DNA from: Pseudooceanicola marinus
GTDB lineage: Bacteria; Pseudomonadota; Alphaproteobacteria; Rhodobacterales; Rhodobacteraceae
Reading direction: 5' to 3'
NCBI RefSeq assembly: GCF_002786295.1
Contig: NZ_PGTC01000009.1
Location: 607,438-671,437, forward strand
Length of the DNA: 64,000 bases
This document shows, one piece after another, positions 40,355 through 49,144 of this stretch. Position 1 is the stretch's first letter, and each line of letters begins with the position of its first letter. Made by a program: the position numbers and the translations under genes. Below the pieces are notes generated by a model that was not told where the DNA came from, did not search any database, and was given only the letters and a program-made list of their open reading frames with translations.

Positions 40355-41803
40355 TCAGGCCTGGCGTTCCGCGCGCCCCTCCGGGGCGAGGGGCAGCGGG
40401 CAGGACGCCTCGCCACCTGGCACATGGCGCATGACCCGGTCCCGTCCGGCATGTTTGGCGGCGTAGAGCGCACGGTCGGCATCGGCCAGCAGGGCCTCCG
40501 GGCTGCGCCGCCCTTCGTGCCCCAAGGTCACGCCCACCGAGATCGTCAGCGGAATGGCCGGGCCACCATTCTCCGGTCGGACGGGACAATCGCGGACGCG
40601 GGCCCGCAAACGTTCGGCGCTGGCCAGGGCCGCCTCGGGATCGGTGGCCGGCAGGATGGCCAGGAATTCCTCCCCCCCGATCCGCGCCAGCACATCTTCC
40701 TTGCGCAGATTGGCCCGCATCACCTCGGCCACGGTCTGCAGGGCCAGGTCACCGGCGGCATGGCCGAAGCGGTCATTGACCGTCTTGAAATGATCCAGGT
40801 CGGCGACCATCACCGCGAAGGGTTCCCCCAGCATCGCCCCGCGCCGGGCCACCTGGGCCAGCAGGGGTAGGGCATAGCGCCGGTTGTAGAGCCCGGTCAG
40901 CGGATCGGTGATCGAGGCGCGCATGCCCTCGTTCAGGGCGAGGCGCAGGGACTGGCGGCGCATCAGCCTGGCGCGTAGCAGCCGCAGGCGCGCCACGATC
41001 TCGGCAGCATCGAAGGGGCCGGTCATCACGGTGCTGGCGCCGATCTCGAACCCCTGGATCTGGGTGCGCGCGGACGCACCGGGGGCCAGCAGCAGGATCT
41101 CCTGGTCCGGCTGATCGGCGCGGGCCTTCAACCGGGCCAGCAGGCGCAGGCCCAGGGCCTCGCTCCCTGGGGTCAGGCCCAGCACCAGCAGCCCGGCCCG
41201 ATCCGGCAGGATCTCGGCCGACAGGCTGCTGCCGGTTTCGCGCAGGCTCGACAGATCGCGAAACTCGATCCGGAAGCCCGGCGCCCCTGTCAGCTCCGTC
41301 TGCCAGGCGCGGGCGCTGTCGGGCTCGGGGGCCAGCACCGTGACCCGCGTGGGGGTGCGGAAGCGGGCGCGATCCTCGGCCAGGCCCGGCAGGGATAGGG
41401 CGGCGCCGCGCGGCTTCAGCGTCTGCAGCAGTTCACGCGCACGATCATGGCTGCGCAGGCGCGCCTTGAAGACCTCCTGCGGTTCGCTGCGCGCGATGAC
41501 GTCGTCGGCGCCGGCGACCAGCAGGTCCGACCGCCCCATGTGGGCCCCGGGCGCGGTGACCACCAGCAGCGCGGCTTCCGCCAGCCGTGGCGTGGCGCGC
41601 AGCCGTCGCAGCACACCGGCCGCAGGCGCCCGTGCCAGGTCATCCGCCACCAGCAGCATTGCGGGTTGCCATTCCGCGACCTGGGTCAGCGCCTCCTCCA
41701 GCGTATCGGCCAGGCGGATCTCGTAGAAGGCACCGGACAGCCGCGCCGCCAGGGTGATCCGGCGGGTGACATCGTCGTCGAGGATGAGGATACGTCCGGG
41801 CAT
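40355..41803 (-). CDS. PleD-like diguanylate cyclase with two receiver domains
   Basis: A 482-residue protein starting MPGRILILDDDVTRRI. Two receiver-like domains (about 1-120 and 150-285) precede a GGDEF domain (about 310-470) that makes cyclic di-GMP from two GTP. The catalytic motif is GGEEF (376-380) and the product-inhibition I-site is RKED (367-370), so the enzyme should be active and feedback-controlled. The first receiver keeps the acidic pocket, but its phospho-acceptor region reads LLVADDLA instead of LLDxMMP, and the second has no clear acceptor, so control by phosphorylation is uncertain. The start at 41803 matches PleD homologues; the frame is open upstream. It diverges from the DUF3572 gene. 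Confidence 0.88.
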   Translation of the reverse strand: MPGRILILDDDVTRRITLAARLSGAFYEIRLADTLEEALTQVAEWQPAMLLVADDLARAPAAGVLRRLRATPRLAEAALLVVTAPGAHMGRSDLLVAGADDVIARSEPQEVFKARLRSHDRARELLQTLKPRGAALSLPGLAEDRARFRTPTRVTVLAPEPDSARAWQTELTGAPGFRIEFRDLSSLRETGSSLSAEILPDRAGLLVLGLTPGSEALGLRLLARLKARADQPDQEILLLAPGASARTQIQGFEIGASTVMTGPFDAAEIVARLRLLRARLMRRQSLRLALNEGMRASITDPLTGLYNRRYALPLLAQVARRGAMLGEPFAVMVADLDHFKTVNDRFGHAAGDLALQTVAEVMRANLRKEDVLARIGGEEFLAILPATDPEAALASAERLRARVRDCPVRPENGGPAIPLTISVGVTLGHEGRRSPEALLADADRALYAAKHAGRDRVMRHVPGGEASCPLPLAPEGRAERQA

Positions 41804-41957
41804 GCGGTTGGGGATCCATTGGGGCAGGGCGACGGGGTGCAGCGGCGCTGCGGGCGGGGCGGGGGCAGTGGGCCGCCAGAGCGGTCTTGCTTGGGCCATG
41901 AATTGGTGAAATTGGTTAAGAAACTCTTGCACGTAATTTACCGGTTTTGTGTCAGCC

Positions 41958-42242
41958 ATGCCCCTGTCCCGCGCCCGCGCCGAAGAGATCGCCACCGCCT
42001 GCCTGGTCTGGCTGGCGAACGACGAAGAGCTGCTGCCGGTCTTCATGGGGGCCAGCGGCCTGGCGGCCGAAGACCTGCGAAGCGCCGCGCAAGACCCTCA
42101 TTTCCTTGGGTCTGTTCTGGATTTCGTGCTGATGGACGATGCCTGGGTGATGGCCTTCTGCCAGGCCGAGGGGCTGGACTACGAGCTGCCGGGCCAGGCG
42201 CGTCAGATGCTTCCGGGCGGCGAACAGGTGCATTGGACCTGA
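41958..42242 (+). CDS. DUF3572 family protein
   Basis: A 94-residue soluble, helical protein with the DUF3572 pattern: EEIATACLVWLANDEELLPV, FMGASGLAAEDLR, DPHFLGSVLDFVLMDDAWV and CQAEGLDY. The function of the family is unknown; in several alphaproteobacteria it lies next to pleD-like genes, as here in divergent orientation. A GTG at 41949 in the same frame is an alternative start that adds three residues. Confidence 0.8.
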   Translation: MPLSRARAEEIATACLVWLANDEELLPVFMGASGLAAEDLRSAAQDPHFLGSVLDFVLMDDAWVMAFCQAEGLDYELPGQARQMLPGGEQVHWT

Positions 42243-42366
42243 AACCGCTACGATCCCGGAGTAGCTGTTAACGAACACGTGATGGCAAGATCGCGCCGAG
42301 TGCGCCCCGCGCTATCGGCAAGGGGCCGCGTACCCGGGGCGTGGCGGACGCGGGTCGCCTGGGGTC

Positions 42367-42825
42367 TTACAGGTGGCTCAACTGCGCCTCTTCGCCCTCG
42401 GCCAGCTTGCGCAGCAGGCGGCGCAGTTCGACGGTTTCGGCCTCGCCCAGGCGTGCGGCCATGACATCGCCGTTGGCGCGGGCGAAGGGCGTGCCGATGC
42501 GCACCGCCTCGTAGCCCTCATCGGTGAGGTGGATCTGTCGGGTGCGCCGGTCCCCGGTGCCCGAGCTGCGCGACAGCAGGCCGGCCTGTTCCAGCTGCCG
42601 CAACGCGCGCGAGGTGGCGGTGCGGTCGATGCCGACGAACTCGGCCAGCTCCGAGGGCTGCGTCAGCCCTTCGTTGGCCACCCCCAGCAGAAGGCACCAG
42701 GTGATCCGGGTCAGGCCGATCTCGCGCAGCTTCTCGTCCAGGCGACGTTCCTGCAGCCGGGCCGTCACCGACAGCCAGTAGCCCAGGGAGTCATGCAGCC
42801 GGTAAGGGGGGGTCTCACTCTCCAT
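42367..42825 (-). CDS. MarR-family transcriptional regulator
   Basis: A 152-residue winged helix-turn-helix protein. The DNA-binding part is LTQPSELAEFVGIDRTATSR followed by ALRQLEQAGLLSRSSGTGDR, including the conserved D-x-R wing tip (GTGDRRTRQIHLT). N- and C-terminal helices form the usual dimer domain. MarR proteins respond to small phenolic or oxidant ligands; the target genes are unknown. It is divergent from the HAD phosphatase gene with about 170 bp between starts. Confidence 0.88.
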   Translation of the reverse strand: MESETPPYRLHDSLGYWLSVTARLQERRLDEKLREIGLTRITWCLLLGVANEGLTQPSELAEFVGIDRTATSRALRQLEQAGLLSRSSGTGDRRTRQIHLTDEGYEAVRIGTPFARANGDVMAARLGEAETVELRRLLRKLAEGEEAQLSHL

Positions 42826-42994
42826 GGGGTCATGAGACTGAGCAGCGGAGGAAAGTCAAGCATTGCCCCGGGACGTTCCGGCCGCCCGCCTCCTCGAAAC
42901 CTGTGCCTTGGGGGCTGCCGGCCCTTGTGCCCGCTTGCGCGATCGCGCAGCTTGCGCGCCATGGCCAGCGGCGGCGAGACAGAGAAAGGACAGC

Positions 42995-43690
42995 ATGCTC
43001 AGGGGATTGATCTTCGACAAGGACGGAACGCTCTTCGACTTCGGCGGGACCTGGAACAGCTGGGCCCGGGACGTGATCGCGGATCTGTCCGGTGGGGATG
43101 CCACCCGCGCCCGGGCGCTGGCCGACGCGCTGCGTTTCGACCTGGATCGGGGGGAATTCCACCGCGACAGCCCGGTCATCGCGGGCACCAACCGCGAGGC
43201 GGCGGAGCTGCTGCTGACGCAATTGCCGGGGCGTGACCTGGCCGGGGTCGAACGCTGCCTGGCTGAGACCGCCGCCCAGGCGCCCTTGGTGCCGGCCGCG
43301 CCACTGGCGCCACTGCTGCGGGAGCTGAGCGAGGCGCGCGGGCTGCACCTGGGCGTGATGACCAACGATGCCGAGTTTTCCGCCCGTCGCCAGCTGCGCG
43401 CGGCCGGGATCGACGGCTTCTTCCCCTTCCTGGCCGGGTTTGATTCCGGGCACGGGGCGAAACCCGACGCGGCACCGCTGCTGGCCTTCGCCCGCCAGAC
43501 CGGGTTGGCGCCCGATCAGATCGGCATGGTGGGGGACAGCACCCACGACATGCTCGCTGGCCGCGCAGCGGGCATGACCTGCATCGCCGTGCTGACCGGC
43601 CTGGCACCGCGGGAAGAGCTGGCGCCCCATGCGGATGTCGTCCTGCCCGACATTGGTCATCTGCCCGACTGGCTGGCCCGCGCGGGCTGA
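42995..43690 (+). CDS. HAD-superfamily phosphatase, phosphoglycolate phosphatase-like
   Basis: A 231-residue haloacid dehalogenase hydrolase. Motif I is FDKDGTLFDF with nucleophile Asp8 and Asp10; motif II is VMTND; the motif III lysine lies in GAKPDAAPL; motif IV is MVGDSTHDMLAGRAAGM. A helical cap domain sits between motifs I and II. The layout fits the Gph/phosphoglycolate phosphatase group, but the substrate is not certain. The start at 42995 follows GAGAAAGGACAGC; an upstream in-frame extension overlaps the MarR promoter region and was rejected. Confidence 0.88.
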   Translation: MLRGLIFDKDGTLFDFGGTWNSWARDVIADLSGGDATRARALADALRFDLDRGEFHRDSPVIAGTNREAAELLLTQLPGRDLAGVERCLAETAAQAPLVPAAPLAPLLRELSEARGLHLGVMTNDAEFSARRQLRAAGIDGFFPFLAGFDSGHGAKPDAAPLLAFARQTGLAPDQIGMVGDSTHDMLAGRAAGMTCIAVLTGLAPREELAPHADVVLPDIGHLPDWLARAG

Positions 43691-43797
43691 CCGCGCGGTA
43701 CCGGCGCATGTGACAAAAAGGACGGGTGGTGTCGTTTCCCCGCGCGTAAGCCGCTGTTTGTGCGCGCTTCTCTGGGGCAGAGCCAAGGGAGGGTGCC

Positions 43798-43935
43798 ATG
43801 ACCGCAGCCCCCCAACCCTATACCAACATCAACTCCACCTCGCCGCTGAAGCACGACTATCCGATTCTGGACGGCTGGAGGCGTATGGCGCGGCGCGATC
43901 AGGCGCCGGGCAGGATGAACCCTTCGACCGGGTAG
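43798..43935 (+). CDS. Short ORF of 45 codons, possible truncated gene
   Basis: From ATG 43798, after a strong ribosome-binding site (AAGGGAGGG), the frame reads MTAAPQPYTNINSTSPLKHD and continues to a stop at 43933-43935. Codons of the first 33 residues have the high G/C in third positions expected for a gene here. The last 12 codons run antisense through the end of the CHAP lipoprotein gene. It may be the 5' end of a gene cut off by deletion, or a genuine small protein. No family recognised. Confidence 0.35.
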   Translation: MTAAPQPYTNINSTSPLKHDYPILDGWRRMARRDQAPGRMNPSTG

Positions 43936-44420
43936 ACGGAGCCGAAGGCGCCGGGGTTGGTTTCCACGCGCACGCGGGACCAGTCGTTGGCCTCAGAGAC
44001 ATCGATGACGGCCATGCCCAGCGACACCTCGTTGCGGTGCCAGTTGGCGTGGTCGATCAGCAGGCGGCGGTCGCCCTGCTTGGCGGAGACGACGGCGACG
44101 TGGCCCAGGGGCATCGAGTTCGTCGCGCTGAAGGCCATGACGGCGCCGACTTCGGGGGCCTTGCTGACGGGGTAGGCCTCCTGGGCCTGGGGCCACCAGG
44201 TGCGGGCATTGCCGCGGATCTCCACGCCCGAGAGGTTGCGCGCGAATGGCACGCACCAGACGCGGGCGCCCCGGCTTTTCAGCGCATCGACCTCTTCCAT
44301 GGCGAAGGACAGGCGTTGCGGGTGGATCCCCGGTGTTTCCTCCTGCGGCATCTGGGTGCAGGCGGTGGTGGCCATCAGGCCAAGCAGCGCCACAAGGCGT
44401 CGCGGTGTCGTGAAGCGCAC
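43899..44420 (-). CDS. CHAP-domain lipoprotein (putative amidase/peptidase)
   Basis: A 173-residue exported protein. The N-terminus has a positively charged start, hydrophobic core and LMATTAC lipobox (Cys21). The CHAP fold is indicated by the catalytic Cys in ARVWCVPFAR, the conserved GNARTWW, the His in LGHVAVVSA and the following DHANW. CHAP enzymes cleave amide bonds in peptidoglycan or glutathionylspermidine. A cell-wall role in the periplasm is likely but not certain. It shares its 3' end with the short ORF on the other strand. Confidence 0.8.
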   Translation of the reverse strand: MRFTTPRRLVALLGLMATTACTQMPQEETPGIHPQRLSFAMEEVDALKSRGARVWCVPFARNLSGVEIRGNARTWWPQAQEAYPVSKAPEVGAVMAFSATNSMPLGHVAVVSAKQGDRRLLIDHANWHRNEVSLGMAVIDVSEANDWSRVRVETNPGAFGSVYPVEGFILPGA

Positions 44421-44619
44421 GGTTTGTCCCCGAGTTGATCTCTGGTGTAGCTGGCTCGTGCCGGTCCGGTGGCCGGCGGGTCAGTCGCTTTTGCGTGAAG
44501 ATCAGGTGAAGGCCAAGAGGGGGCGACCGCGACAGGCGAGAACCTGCGCATCAGCGGGAACCGATCGGCGGAGAGGCGCGTTACGCGCGCGAGCTGGGCA
44601 GCGAGGCATCGCGCCGCAG

Positions 44620-44649
44620 GGCGGGCGGGGCGCATCGGGCCCGCCCGCC
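44620..44649 (-). terminator. GC hairpin downstream of the NYN gene
   Basis: A perfect 10-bp stem GGCGGGCGGG/CCCGCCCGCC (44620-44629 with 44640-44649), 6 bp after the NYN stop codon; no T-run. Confidence 0.5.
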
Positions 44650-44655
44650 GGACGC

Positions 44656-45444
44656 TCAGTCCAGGCGGCGCACTTCGACCTGGTTGCCCTCGCCGCGGCG
44701 CGTCTCGAACAGCGGCAGGGACTTCACCAGATCGCTCAGCTTGCGCTTGCCGTAGCTGCGGGTGTCGAAATCGGGTTTGGCGGCGGTGATGTACTGGCCG
44801 ATCTGGCCCAGCAGGTACCAATCGTCATCCTGATTGATCGCATCCATGGCGCGGATGATAAGCTTCGTCGGATCCTCGGTCTCCGCCGGCGCCTCGGACA
44901 CGCTGGCGGGCGTCTGTGCCTCCTTCGTGTCCTCCTTGGCCGCCGTGCCGGAACGGCCGCTGCGTTCCTTCTTCGCCGTGTCGGCCTTGCCGGTGTCGGG
45001 CAGCAGGTTCTCGACGTAGATGAACCGCTTGCAGGCCTTCACGAAGGCCGCCGGCGTCTTGCGCATGCCCATGCCGAAGACATCCAGACCCTGTTCGCGG
45101 ATCCGGCTGGCCAGGCGGGTGAAATCGCTGTCCGAGGAGATCAGGACGAAGCCGTCGAAACGGCCCGAATGCAGGATGTCCATCGCGTCGATCACCAGGG
45201 AGATGTCGCTGGCGTTCTTGCCGGTGGTGTTGGCGAACTGCTGGAAGGGCACGATGGCCAGGTTGGCCAGCTTGTCCTTGCTCCAGCCCTGGGGGCCACC
45301 GCCGGAGAAATCGCCGTAGATCCGTCGGATGCTGGCCTCGCCCAGCGTGGTGATCTCCTCGAACATCGCCTCGGCGTACTTGGCCGAGATATTGTCTGCG
45401 TCGATCAGCACCGCCAGGAGGGGCGGCTTGGTGTCGGTCGGCAT
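44656..45444 (-). CDS. NYN-domain protein with C-terminal OST-HTH/LOTUS-like domain
   Basis: A 262-residue putative RNA-processing protein. The NYN domain (about 8-150) has the PIN-like acidic residues in AVLIDADNIS, LVIDAMDILHSG and ISSDSDFTRLA. A charged linker (about 160-195) leads to an OST-HTH/LOTUS-like domain (about 195-262: LIIRAMDAINQDDDWYLLGQ, FDTRSYGKRKLSDLVKSL) thought to bind RNA. The combination is known from the LabA/DUF88 and MARF1-like families. ATG 45444 was preferred because AAAGGGG lies 6 nt upstream; ATG 45462 adds six residues. It diverges from the HNOB operon with 150 bp between starts. Confidence 0.85.
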   Translation of the reverse strand: MPTDTKPPLLAVLIDADNISAKYAEAMFEEITTLGEASIRRIYGDFSGGGPQGWSKDKLANLAIVPFQQFANTTGKNASDISLVIDAMDILHSGRFDGFVLISSDSDFTRLASRIREQGLDVFGMGMRKTPAAFVKACKRFIYVENLLPDTGKADTAKKERSGRSGTAAKEDTKEAQTPASVSEAPAETEDPTKLIIRAMDAINQDDDWYLLGQIGQYITAAKPDFDTRSYGKRKLSDLVKSLPLFETRRGEGNQVEVRRLD

Positions 45445-45594
45445 GAAAACCCCTTTGCTCATTTGGGCCGACCCTATGGCGTTCGGCGGCCGAGGGCCAG
45501 CGGTTCCGGCCCGCGGGCCGCGCTTGGGCGGGCCGCCGTTGACCCGTTCTTAAACCTCCCGCGCGATGCTGCGGCAAAGGACGACGGGCCGGTG

Positions 45595-46182
45595 ATGCAC
45601 GGATTGATCAACAGATCGCTGCAATGTTTCCTGCGCGACACCTATGGGGCCGCGCTGTGGGGGGATGTCGTGGCCGCCGCCGATCTGCCTGTGGCGGAGT
45701 TCGAGGCGATGCTGACATATGAGGACGCGCTGACCTTCCGGGTACTGGACGCGGCAGAGGCGCGGCTGGCCAAGTCTCGCGCGACCCTGCTGGAGGATCT
45801 GGGAACCTACCTGGTGTCCCATCCCCATAACGAGGGGCTGCGTCGCCTGCTGCGCTTTGCCGGCGTGGGGTACGAGGATTTCCTGCATTCGCTGGACGAG
45901 CTGCCGGATCGCACGCGGCTGGCCGTCTCTGATCTGGATCTGCCGCAGATGGAGCTGCGGCAGCTGTCGGGCAACCGCTATCGCATCACCTGTTCGGCCC
46001 ATCCGCCGGGCTTTGCCCATGTTCTGGTCGGTATCCTGCGGGCCATGGCCGATGACTATGGTGCGCTGGTGATGCTGGACCACGCGGGCCATCACCAGCA
46101 GGAGGAGGTGATCGAGGTGACACTGGTTGAATCCGCCTTCGCCGAGGGTCGGGCCTTTGACCTTGGGGCGCGCGCCGGATGA
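45595..46182 (+). CDS. H-NOX/HNOB-like protein lacking the heme-ligating histidine
   Basis: A 195-residue protein with the heme-NO-binding (HNOB/H-NOX) fold pattern: MHGLINRSLQCFLRDTYG, LLEDLGTYLVSHP, LRRLLRFAGVGYEDFLHSLD and a final FAHVLVGILRAMADDYGA. In known H-NOX proteins the proximal heme ligand is the His in N-L-D-x-L-H; here the aligned SLDELPDR has Pro104. The Y-x-S-x-R heme-propionate motif is TCSAH (132-136), keeping only Ser. Heme binding in the usual way is thus unlikely. The stop overlaps the start of the HNOBA-GGDEF gene by 4 nt, so the two form one operon and probably one complex. Confidence 0.8.
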   Translation: MHGLINRSLQCFLRDTYGAALWGDVVAAADLPVAEFEAMLTYEDALTFRVLDAAEARLAKSRATLLEDLGTYLVSHPHNEGLRRLLRFAGVGYEDFLHSLDELPDRTRLAVSDLDLPQMELRQLSGNRYRITCSAHPPGFAHVLVGILRAMADDYGALVMLDHAGHHQQEEVIEVTLVESAFAEGRAFDLGARAG

Positions 46183-47354
46183 GCCTTTCGCGACCAGACC
46201 GTGATGCCGCGCTGTCGCCCGGCCTCTGCCAGTCGGCGGAAGGTGCGGCGGGCGCGGTGAGAGGGCGCGCAGATGCGGAGGCGGCGGACCTGCCCCGGGA
46301 TGCGCCAAGCGCAGGGATCGCTGACGGGACCGGCCCCGTGCTGATCGGCCAGGCGGCGCATCCCCTGCCGCCGATGCCGCAAGGCGCGCTGGATATCCTG
46401 GCGCCGATGCACCTGGTGCTGGATGCCACCGGCCACGTGAGCCACGCCGGCCCCACGATGCAGAAGCTGCGCCCCGACGTGCCGATGGCCGGTCAGAGGT
46501 TCCTTGAACTGTTCGAGCTGTCGCGCCCGCGGGCCGTGGACAGCATGGCGGCGCTGCTGGCCTCGGCCGGGATCAAGCTGCACCTGCGGCTGCGCGATGC
46601 CCCGCGCACGGCGCTGAAGGCGGTGCTGGCGCCGCTCTTGCCGGACGAGGCCGGGCGGGCCGGGGCTGTCGTCACCTTCTCCTTCGGGATCTCGATCCTC
46701 GACGGGATCCAGACCTACACCCTGCATTCGGGCGATTTCGCCCCCACCGACCTGACGATCGAGATGCTCTACCTGATTGAGGCGAAGACCCTGGCGATGG
46801 AGGCGTCGCGCACCCTTAACCTGCGGCTTCAAGGGGCGAAGATCGCGGCGGAGGAACAGGCCTTCACCGATACGCTGACCGGGCTGAAGAACCGCCGCGC
46901 TCTGGATCACGTCCTGGCCCGGCTGATCCGCACGGGGCAGGATTTCTCGCTGATGCACCTGGATCTGGACTGGTTCAAGCAGGTCAACGACGGCCACGGC
47001 CATGCCGCCGGCGACTACGTGCTGCAACACGTGGCCCGGCTGATGCTGGATGAAACCCGCGCCGGCGACACCGTGGCGCGCATCGGCGGGGATGAGTTCG
47101 TCTTGCTGTTCCACAACCTGACGAAACGCAGCCGGATCGAGGAAATCGCGGCGCGGCTGCTGGCCCGGCTGGAACAGCCCGTCACCTTCGAGGGGGCGGT
47201 CTGCCGGATTTCCTGTTCCATGGGCACCACGCTGTCCTCCGCCTATGACGCCCCGCGGGCGGACCAGATGCTGGCGGACGCCGATGCCGCGCTCTATGCC
47301 TCGAAACATTCCGGCCGGGGGCGGCACAGCTTCCACGTTCCGCCACCAGGCTAG
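46179..47354 (+). CDS. HNOBA-GGDEF diguanylate cyclase
   Basis: A 391-residue protein translationally coupled to the HNOB gene. After a disordered N-terminus (1-60) comes a PAS-like HNOB-associated domain (about 70-180: LDILAPMHLVLDATGHVSHA, then FLELFELSRPRAV), the domain that contacts H-NOX in soluble guanylate cyclases and H-NOX-linked kinases. A helix (about 205-240) then leads to an intact GGDEF domain: catalytic GGDEF at 303-307, I-site RAGD at 294-297, substrate-binding LTGLKNRRALDHVL and DLDWFKQVND. It should make cyclic di-GMP with feedback inhibition. The HNOB partner is expected to control its activity. Confidence 0.85.
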   Translation: MSLSRPDRDAALSPGLCQSAEGAAGAVRGRADAEAADLPRDAPSAGIADGTGPVLIGQAAHPLPPMPQGALDILAPMHLVLDATGHVSHAGPTMQKLRPDVPMAGQRFLELFELSRPRAVDSMAALLASAGIKLHLRLRDAPRTALKAVLAPLLPDEAGRAGAVVTFSFGISILDGIQTYTLHSGDFAPTDLTIEMLYLIEAKTLAMEASRTLNLRLQGAKIAAEEQAFTDTLTGLKNRRALDHVLARLIRTGQDFSLMHLDLDWFKQVNDGHGHAAGDYVLQHVARLMLDETRAGDTVARIGGDEFVLLFHNLTKRSRIEEIAARLLARLEQPVTFEGAVCRISCSMGTTLSSAYDAPRADQMLADADAALYASKHSGRGRHSFHVPPPG

Positions 47355-47524
47355 CACGCTCGGGCCGTGACCCGCGGGCCTAGCTGCGCCAGGCGCAGCC
47401 CGACGCGAGCTTTACCGCCTAAGCGCCGGGCAGCGTGGCAAATTCGCAGCATATCTAGCGGCGCGAAATGGCCCCTACCCAATCCTCAGTAGACCCCCTA
47501 TAGTGCCTGTGGATAAGATCGAAA

Positions 47525-47544
47525 CGCGCCCATATCTGGGCGCG
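47525..47544 (+). promoter_or_regulatory. Hairpin in the nrdR leader
   Basis: CGCGCCC-ATATCT-GGGCGCG (47525-47544) forms a 7-bp stem about 20 bp upstream of the nrdR start codon, close to the ribosome-binding region (GGGAGCAACGTGCG). Confidence 0.4.
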
Positions 47545-47563
47545 CGATAGGGAGCAACGTGCG

Positions 47564-48031
47564 ATGCGCTGTCCGTTCTGCGGCAATGTCGATACCCAGG
47601 TGAAGGATTCCCGCCCGGCGGAAGACCATGCCGCGATCCGTCGCCGGCGCTTCTGCCCGTCCTGCGGGGGCCGGTTCACCACCTACGAACGCGTGCAATT
47701 GCGCGACCTGGTGGTCATCAAGACCAATGGCCGTCGCGAGGATTTCGACCGTGACAAGCTGGAACGCTCGATCCGCATCTCGATGCAGAAGCGGCCTGTT
47801 GAGCAGGAACGCATCGACCAGATGATCTCGGGCATCGTGCGCCGGCTGGAAAGCATGGGCGAGACCGATATCCCGTCCAAGGTCATCGGCGAGATCGTGA
47901 TGGAAGCCCTGGCGCGCATCGACACCGTCGCCTACGTGCGCTTCGCCTCCGTCTACAAGAATTTCCAGGCCGCTGACGACTTCGACAAGTTCGTCAGCGA
48001 GCTGCGCCCGAACCTGCCCAAAGACGAGTGA
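47564..48031 (+). CDS. nrdR: Transcriptional repressor NrdR
   Basis: A 155-residue ATP/dATP-sensing repressor of ribonucleotide reductase genes. It begins with the zinc ribbon [17 protein letters not shown] and [16 protein letters not shown], followed by an ATP-cone domain (about 49-139: [20 protein letters not shown]). Length is normal. It heads the nrdR-ribD pair, an arrangement conserved in proteobacteria; the stop codon and the ribD ATG share one base. A hairpin lies just before the start. Confidence 0.96.
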   Translation: MRCPFCGNVDTQVKDSRPAEDHAAIRRRRFCPSCGGRFTTYERVQLRDLVVIKTNGRREDFDRDKLERSIRISMQKRPVEQERIDQMISGIVRRLESMGETDIPSKVIGEIVMEALARIDTVAYVRFASVYKNFQAADDFDKFVSELRPNLPKDE

Positions 48032-49137
48032 TGACCCGTCCCGAGGACGTCCGCTATCTGGCGCTGGCCCTGTCGCTGGGCCGGCGGGGGCAGGGCCGTA
48101 CCTGGCCCAATCCGGCCGTGGGTTGTGTCATCGTGAAGGACGGTCGCATCCTTGGCCGCGGCTGGACGCAGCCGGGCGGGCGGCCCCATGCGGAGCGCGC
48201 GGCGCTGGATCAGGCCGGTGAGGACGCGCGCGGCGCCACCGCCTATGTCTCGCTCGAGCCTTGCGCCCATCATGGCCGCACGCCCCCCTGTGCCGAGGCG
48301 CTGGTCGCGGCGGGCGTGGCCCGCGTGGTGGCACCCATTGCCGACATCGACCCGAACGTCGACGGACGTGGCTTTTCCATGCTGCGCGACGCCGGCGTCG
48401 AGGTGACGACCGGTCTCTTGGCCGAGCAGGCGCTGTCCGATCACGCGGGCTTCTTCTTCAATCGTGCGCAGGGGCGGCCGCTGGTCACCCTGAAGATGGC
48501 GCTGACGCTGGACGGGCGTATCGCTACGGCCACCGGCGAAAGCCAGTGGATCACCGGCCCCGCCGCCCGGCGCGAGGTGCATGCCCTGCGCGCGCGCCAC
48601 GACGCGGTGATGGTGGGGGCGGGCACGGCCCGCATCGACGACCCCACGCTGACCGTGCGCGACCTCGGTATGGATCATCAGCCGGTGCGCGTCGTGGTCT
48701 CCCGTCGCCTGGACCTTCCCCTGATGGGCAACTTGGCCCGTACCGCGAAGGAGGTGCCGGTCTGGATCTGCCATGGCCGTGATGCCGATCCGGCGCTGGT
48801 CGAGGCCTGGCAGGGCCTGGGCGCGCGGCTGTTTTCCTGTGATCTTGCGGGCCGGCAGCTGGATATTTCCTCGGTCCTGCAGGAGCTTGGTGCGGCCGGG
48901 CTGACGCGGGTCTTCTGCGAGGGCGGTGGCGCATTGGCCGCCACGCTTCTGGCGGCGGACCTGGTGGATGAGCTGATCGTGATGTCCGCCGGGATGCTTC
49001 TGGGGGCCGAGGGCCGTCCCGGAATCGGCGCCCTGGGCGTCGATCGGCTGGCTGAGGCGCCCCGGCTGACCCTGGTCGAGATGCGCGCCCTGGGCTCCGA
49101 TGTGTTGACCCGCTGGGCGCGTCCGACCGCCGGCTGA
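48031..49137 (+). CDS. ribD: Riboflavin biosynthesis bifunctional deaminase/reductase RibD
   Basis: Catalyses the second and third steps of riboflavin synthesis: deamination of the pyrimidine intermediate and reduction of its ribose. Residues about 1-145 are a cytidine-deaminase-like domain with the zinc motif PHAERAAL and EPCAHHGRTPPCAEAL; residues about 146-368 are the reductase domain (LKMALTLDGRIATATGESQW, CEGGGALAATLL). The length of 368 is typical. ATG 48031 shares its first base with the nrdR stop; GTG 48028 is a less likely start. The next riboflavin gene on this strand, ribE, lies 5 kb away beyond capsule genes. Confidence 0.95.
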   Translation: MTRPEDVRYLALALSLGRRGQGRTWPNPAVGCVIVKDGRILGRGWTQPGGRPHAERAALDQAGEDARGATAYVSLEPCAHHGRTPPCAEALVAAGVARVVAPIADIDPNVDGRGFSMLRDAGVEVTTGLLAEQALSDHAGFFFNRAQGRPLVTLKMALTLDGRIATATGESQWITGPAARREVHALRARHDAVMVGAGTARIDDPTLTVRDLGMDHQPVRVVVSRRLDLPLMGNLARTAKEVPVWICHGRDADPALVEAWQGLGARLFSCDLAGRQLDISSVLQELGAAGLTRVFCEGGGALAATLLAADLVDELIVMSAGMLLGAEGRPGIGALGVDRLAEAPRLTLVEMRALGSDVLTRWARPTAG

Positions 49138-49144
49138 GCCGCCT

